Below, in pieces: positions 61,594 to 64,000 of a stretch of DNA of 64,000 nucleotides. This stretch comes from Coffea arabica. Taxonomy: Eukaryota; Streptophyta; Magnoliopsida; Gentianales; Rubiaceae. The stretch spans positions 40,197,994-40,261,993 of the forward strand of contig NC_092322.1 of NCBI RefSeq assembly GCF_036785885.1. The letters run 5' to 3'. How positions within the stretch are numbered: the first letter of the stretch is position 1; each line of letters starts with the position of its first letter. Under the pieces are notes generated by a model. The model made no database searches, was not told the origin of the DNA, and saw nothing but the letters and a program-made list of their open reading frames with translations. Made by a program: the position numbers and the translations under genes.

Positions 61594-63358
61594 TTATGTG
61601 AACACAATCTGGCAGTCGTTGTTGCATCTCTTGAATGACAAAATTTTGCTGCGAGCTCCAAAGTGTCCAAGCACACCAACAGTCATCTTTTTTAAAGCTT
61701 TCACATTCTGCAAAATATAGTCAATGAGCTTGAATTCATATTCCTTTCCATTGAATTTTCTGATTTTTACTTCCCTAAGATGTATCGGCAAGCATAATGG
61801 AACTGGCTCTGCAGAAAGAAACTCAAATTTCTTGTCTTCAGCAGAGGATTCAATCCTGTCATCCCAAAACACCTGCCATTTGGAGAAGAATTACAGACTG
61901 GAATATCTAATCGAATACATTGCAGTGAGAAAAAAGGATCATTGGGACTCACTTCATCAAAGACCAGCACTTGAAGATTAGGTGCACTCTCAAGTAACCA
62001 AGATAACATCTTCCAGCTACGAGTATGCTTATCATAATATTTGCGGACTTCAAGCTCAAGATAGGTTAGCTTTTCAAAAGTTGGCAGCAACTTTTGAGAA
62101 TAAAAGAGTAACTTCAGGAAGAAACGAGAAAATTGATTAGACAAATAGCCACTTGGAAATTAGAAGTTCCAGTCATTCTCCAAATCATACCAAAAATAAT
62201 TTGAGTTATGTAATAACCAAAGAAGAGAAAAGAAACTACCTCCACCGTGGCATCCAGCAAATAAAGTGATACCACACTTTGTGACGAATTCATAAGCTCA
62301 AAGGCAACCTCACAGCGTAATAATTGTTCTTGATCTGATGTTTTCACAATATAAGGGCAAGAAACTGATATTCTGGCTTCAACAAGAGACTTGTGGTTTG
62401 GGAGAATGTTTACTTTAACTGCATCGCCATCAAAGTGCAAATGTTGAAGCTTTGGGGCATTTATACTCGTTTTACTCGCTCCCTCAACCTCGCATTCCAA
62501 ATTTACAGCACTAGGGATGTCCAGAACAATGTCCCATTCATCAGTCACACAATGGAGGTAGATTTTTTCCAGGGAAGGGCTTTTTATCAAAAGGGTCAGA
62601 ACTTCACCCTCTGAATATGTTAAACAGTCAAAAGACAGTTCAATGAGCACAGGACAACCCTGAATAAGCCTGGGAATAGACAGCTCATCTGTTAATATAA
62701 ATTGTGCCAAATGCAGAATCTTAAGATTCGGCAAAGAAACTGTCTCCGGGACATAGAAATCAGTAAAGCGACTTTCCAGCTTCATTTCTAGAAGTGTTTT
62801 GCAACTGAAAATTCCTGGACAGGACAAAATTCCCGGAGGAGAGAATGCATTGGAACGATCACGTCCCACAAAAACCTCAAGCTGCTGGACTCCGCAAGAA
62901 ATTGCTGCACATATCAGAGAGTCAATTGCCACCCGAAAAATCTCAAGAAACTCTTCCAGGGAAAGATGGAATTTTGTCAAACAATACGGTTTTTGCTGAA
63001 GAATCAATCGATGACAGCAATCTACCAATCGAGCAAATCGTTGATAATTGGGACCCATAATGTCTACATATTTTTTACCACTTTTCGGATCGAATCGTCG
63101 TAAAGACTGATCAAATTCCAGATGAATATTGGGAAGTGAAGTGAAAAGGTAACGCCATCGAGTGGATAGGATGGAGGTGGCTGCAGCTTTCTTCGTTGCA
63201 AGAAAGGAAAGGATATGGCAGAGAAGGTCGTTTGGAAGAGCACTTATCCGATCAACATGATCAACTTTAACATGATTTTGGGACTGGACTTTGACAGTTT
63301 TTTGCCTTCGATTGCTCCGAATTCTTGGAGCCAAAAAGGATCTCCGGATACGAGACAT
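61594..63358 (-). CDS. F-box/FBD/LRR protein, three exons, 518 aa
   Basis: Minus-strand exons 62240-63358, 61953-62111 and 61594-61872 join in phase 0 at both junctions (donors GTAGTT and GTGAGT, acceptors CTGAAG and GGCAG) to 518 codons plus TAA. A basic N-terminus (MSRIRRSFLAPRIRSNRRQK) is followed by an F-box at about 33-80 (DRISALPNDLLCHILSFL, TSILSTRWRYLF). Leucine-rich repeat-like strands follow (SLPNLKILHLAQFIL, GCPVLIELSFDCL, SPSLEKIYLHC, APKLQHLHFDG). The C-terminal FBD domain is at about 445-480 (LCLPIHLREVKIRKFNGKEY, IDYILQNVKALKKMTVG). In this large plant family the F-box binds SKP1 of an SCF ubiquitin ligase and the repeats choose the target; the target here is unknown. No break is seen. 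Confidence 0.92.
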
Positions 63359-64000
63359 TTTTAGCTACATATAATTTGAGCAAAAAGAAAGTGCGAAGAT
63401 ATGTGAAAGCTAGCTCGAAAGAGAAAACTCAAAAGAATTCAGGGTAGCATTCTTTAGTTGTTTTGTGCAATCCAAAAATTAGCTTCAACATCTATAGGCC
63501 CTCTTCACTTAATGATGCTAATCAGAAGTCTCACTCTCGTATTAATGTTTCTAATCCGCTTTGTCTTCTCTGTTACGGGGAACTGGAGAGCTCACATCAC
63601 AAAAATGTGGAAAAAAGTGACTTTTATTGATTTTTCACAAGCATAACTGCATGATGTATTAGATGCAATGTGTAGTTTAGCCTTACATTTAATATATGTA
63701 ATTGCAATGTGAAACAGCAATTATGTATGCTTTCCCCCAAGCGCCAGGGGAAGTTTTGAGATTCTATTTTATATTCCCTAGGAAATTTTGAAAATTTTTA
63801 TCGAAAATACCCATAGACTTTGATAGAATTCCATTGCTCCTCTACACTTAACTTTCCGATTATGACAAATTTAAATTACGAAGTTCAATTTGTCATTAGT
63901 TGTATTAGCTTTACATTGACTTGTTAAAATTTTTTCTATTCTGTCAAGAAAAAATTTGTTCAAAACTAATCTATATACATTTCAATTTACTATTTAACTT
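63359..64000. other. upstream region of the F-box gene and intergenic DNA
   Basis: Expected to contain the leader and promoter of the minus-strand F-box gene. No clear TATA box can be called. The rest is AT-rich without a recognised gene. Confidence 0.4.

Overview
The window looks like nuclear DNA from a flowering plant, probably a dicot. It is AT-rich, with widely spaced genes that contain introns, plant-only protein families (REM-type B3, GeBP/STOREKEEPER, F-box/FBD/LRR, MUT9-like kinase) and many nested transposable elements typical of plants. No prokaryotic or organellar gene organisation is visible. No tool could be run: exon borders were read by eye from splice consensus and frame continuity, and family names come from recognised motifs.

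Layout. 1-811: 3' end of a LINE with its poly(A) tail. 812-1532: fragment of a REM-type B3 gene directly behind that tail. 1533-4200: mostly non-coding, with a perfect 87-bp palindrome (2576-2795) and shuffled partial copies. 4210-11840: scattered exon-like blocks on the minus strand, probably an unidentified multi-exon gene. 12346-18319: a minus-strand host ORF split by a fresh 5,420-bp Ty3/gypsy chromovirus (12624-18043) with LTRs that read as identical, a 5-bp target duplication and an open gag-pol frame. Without the insert the host ORF reads through in frame. 19840-22600: decayed MUT9-like casein-kinase-I pseudogene (minus). 24245-24904: intact single-exon GeBP-family gene (minus). 25-30.3 kb: AT-rich intergenic DNA with MITE-like and duplicated blocks. 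30341-45499: a cluster of long-LTR Tekay/Del-type chromovirus remains, with two related LTRs in opposite orientation, a gag broken by stops and a nested solo LTR with its own target duplication. About 46335-58896: a large Helitron. 59161-60517: a non-autonomous DNA element with roughly 300-bp inverted arms. 61594-63358: intact three-exon F-box/FBD gene (minus).

The Helitron is the most interesting unit. It carries three genes on one strand: (i) a five-exon RepHel transposase whose exons join in frame to 1,635 codons, with HUH, two-tyrosine and helicase motifs intact; (ii) an RPA70-like single-strand-binding gene that has an in-frame TAG and a suspect splice donor; (iii) a six-exon gene with two B3-like DNA-binding domains ending about 200 bp before the Helitron 3' terminus (GC-rich hairpin followed by CTAG). 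RepHel and RPA would act together in rolling-circle transposition. A B3-type protein as Helitron cargo or accessory factor is, as far as I know, not part of the usual description.
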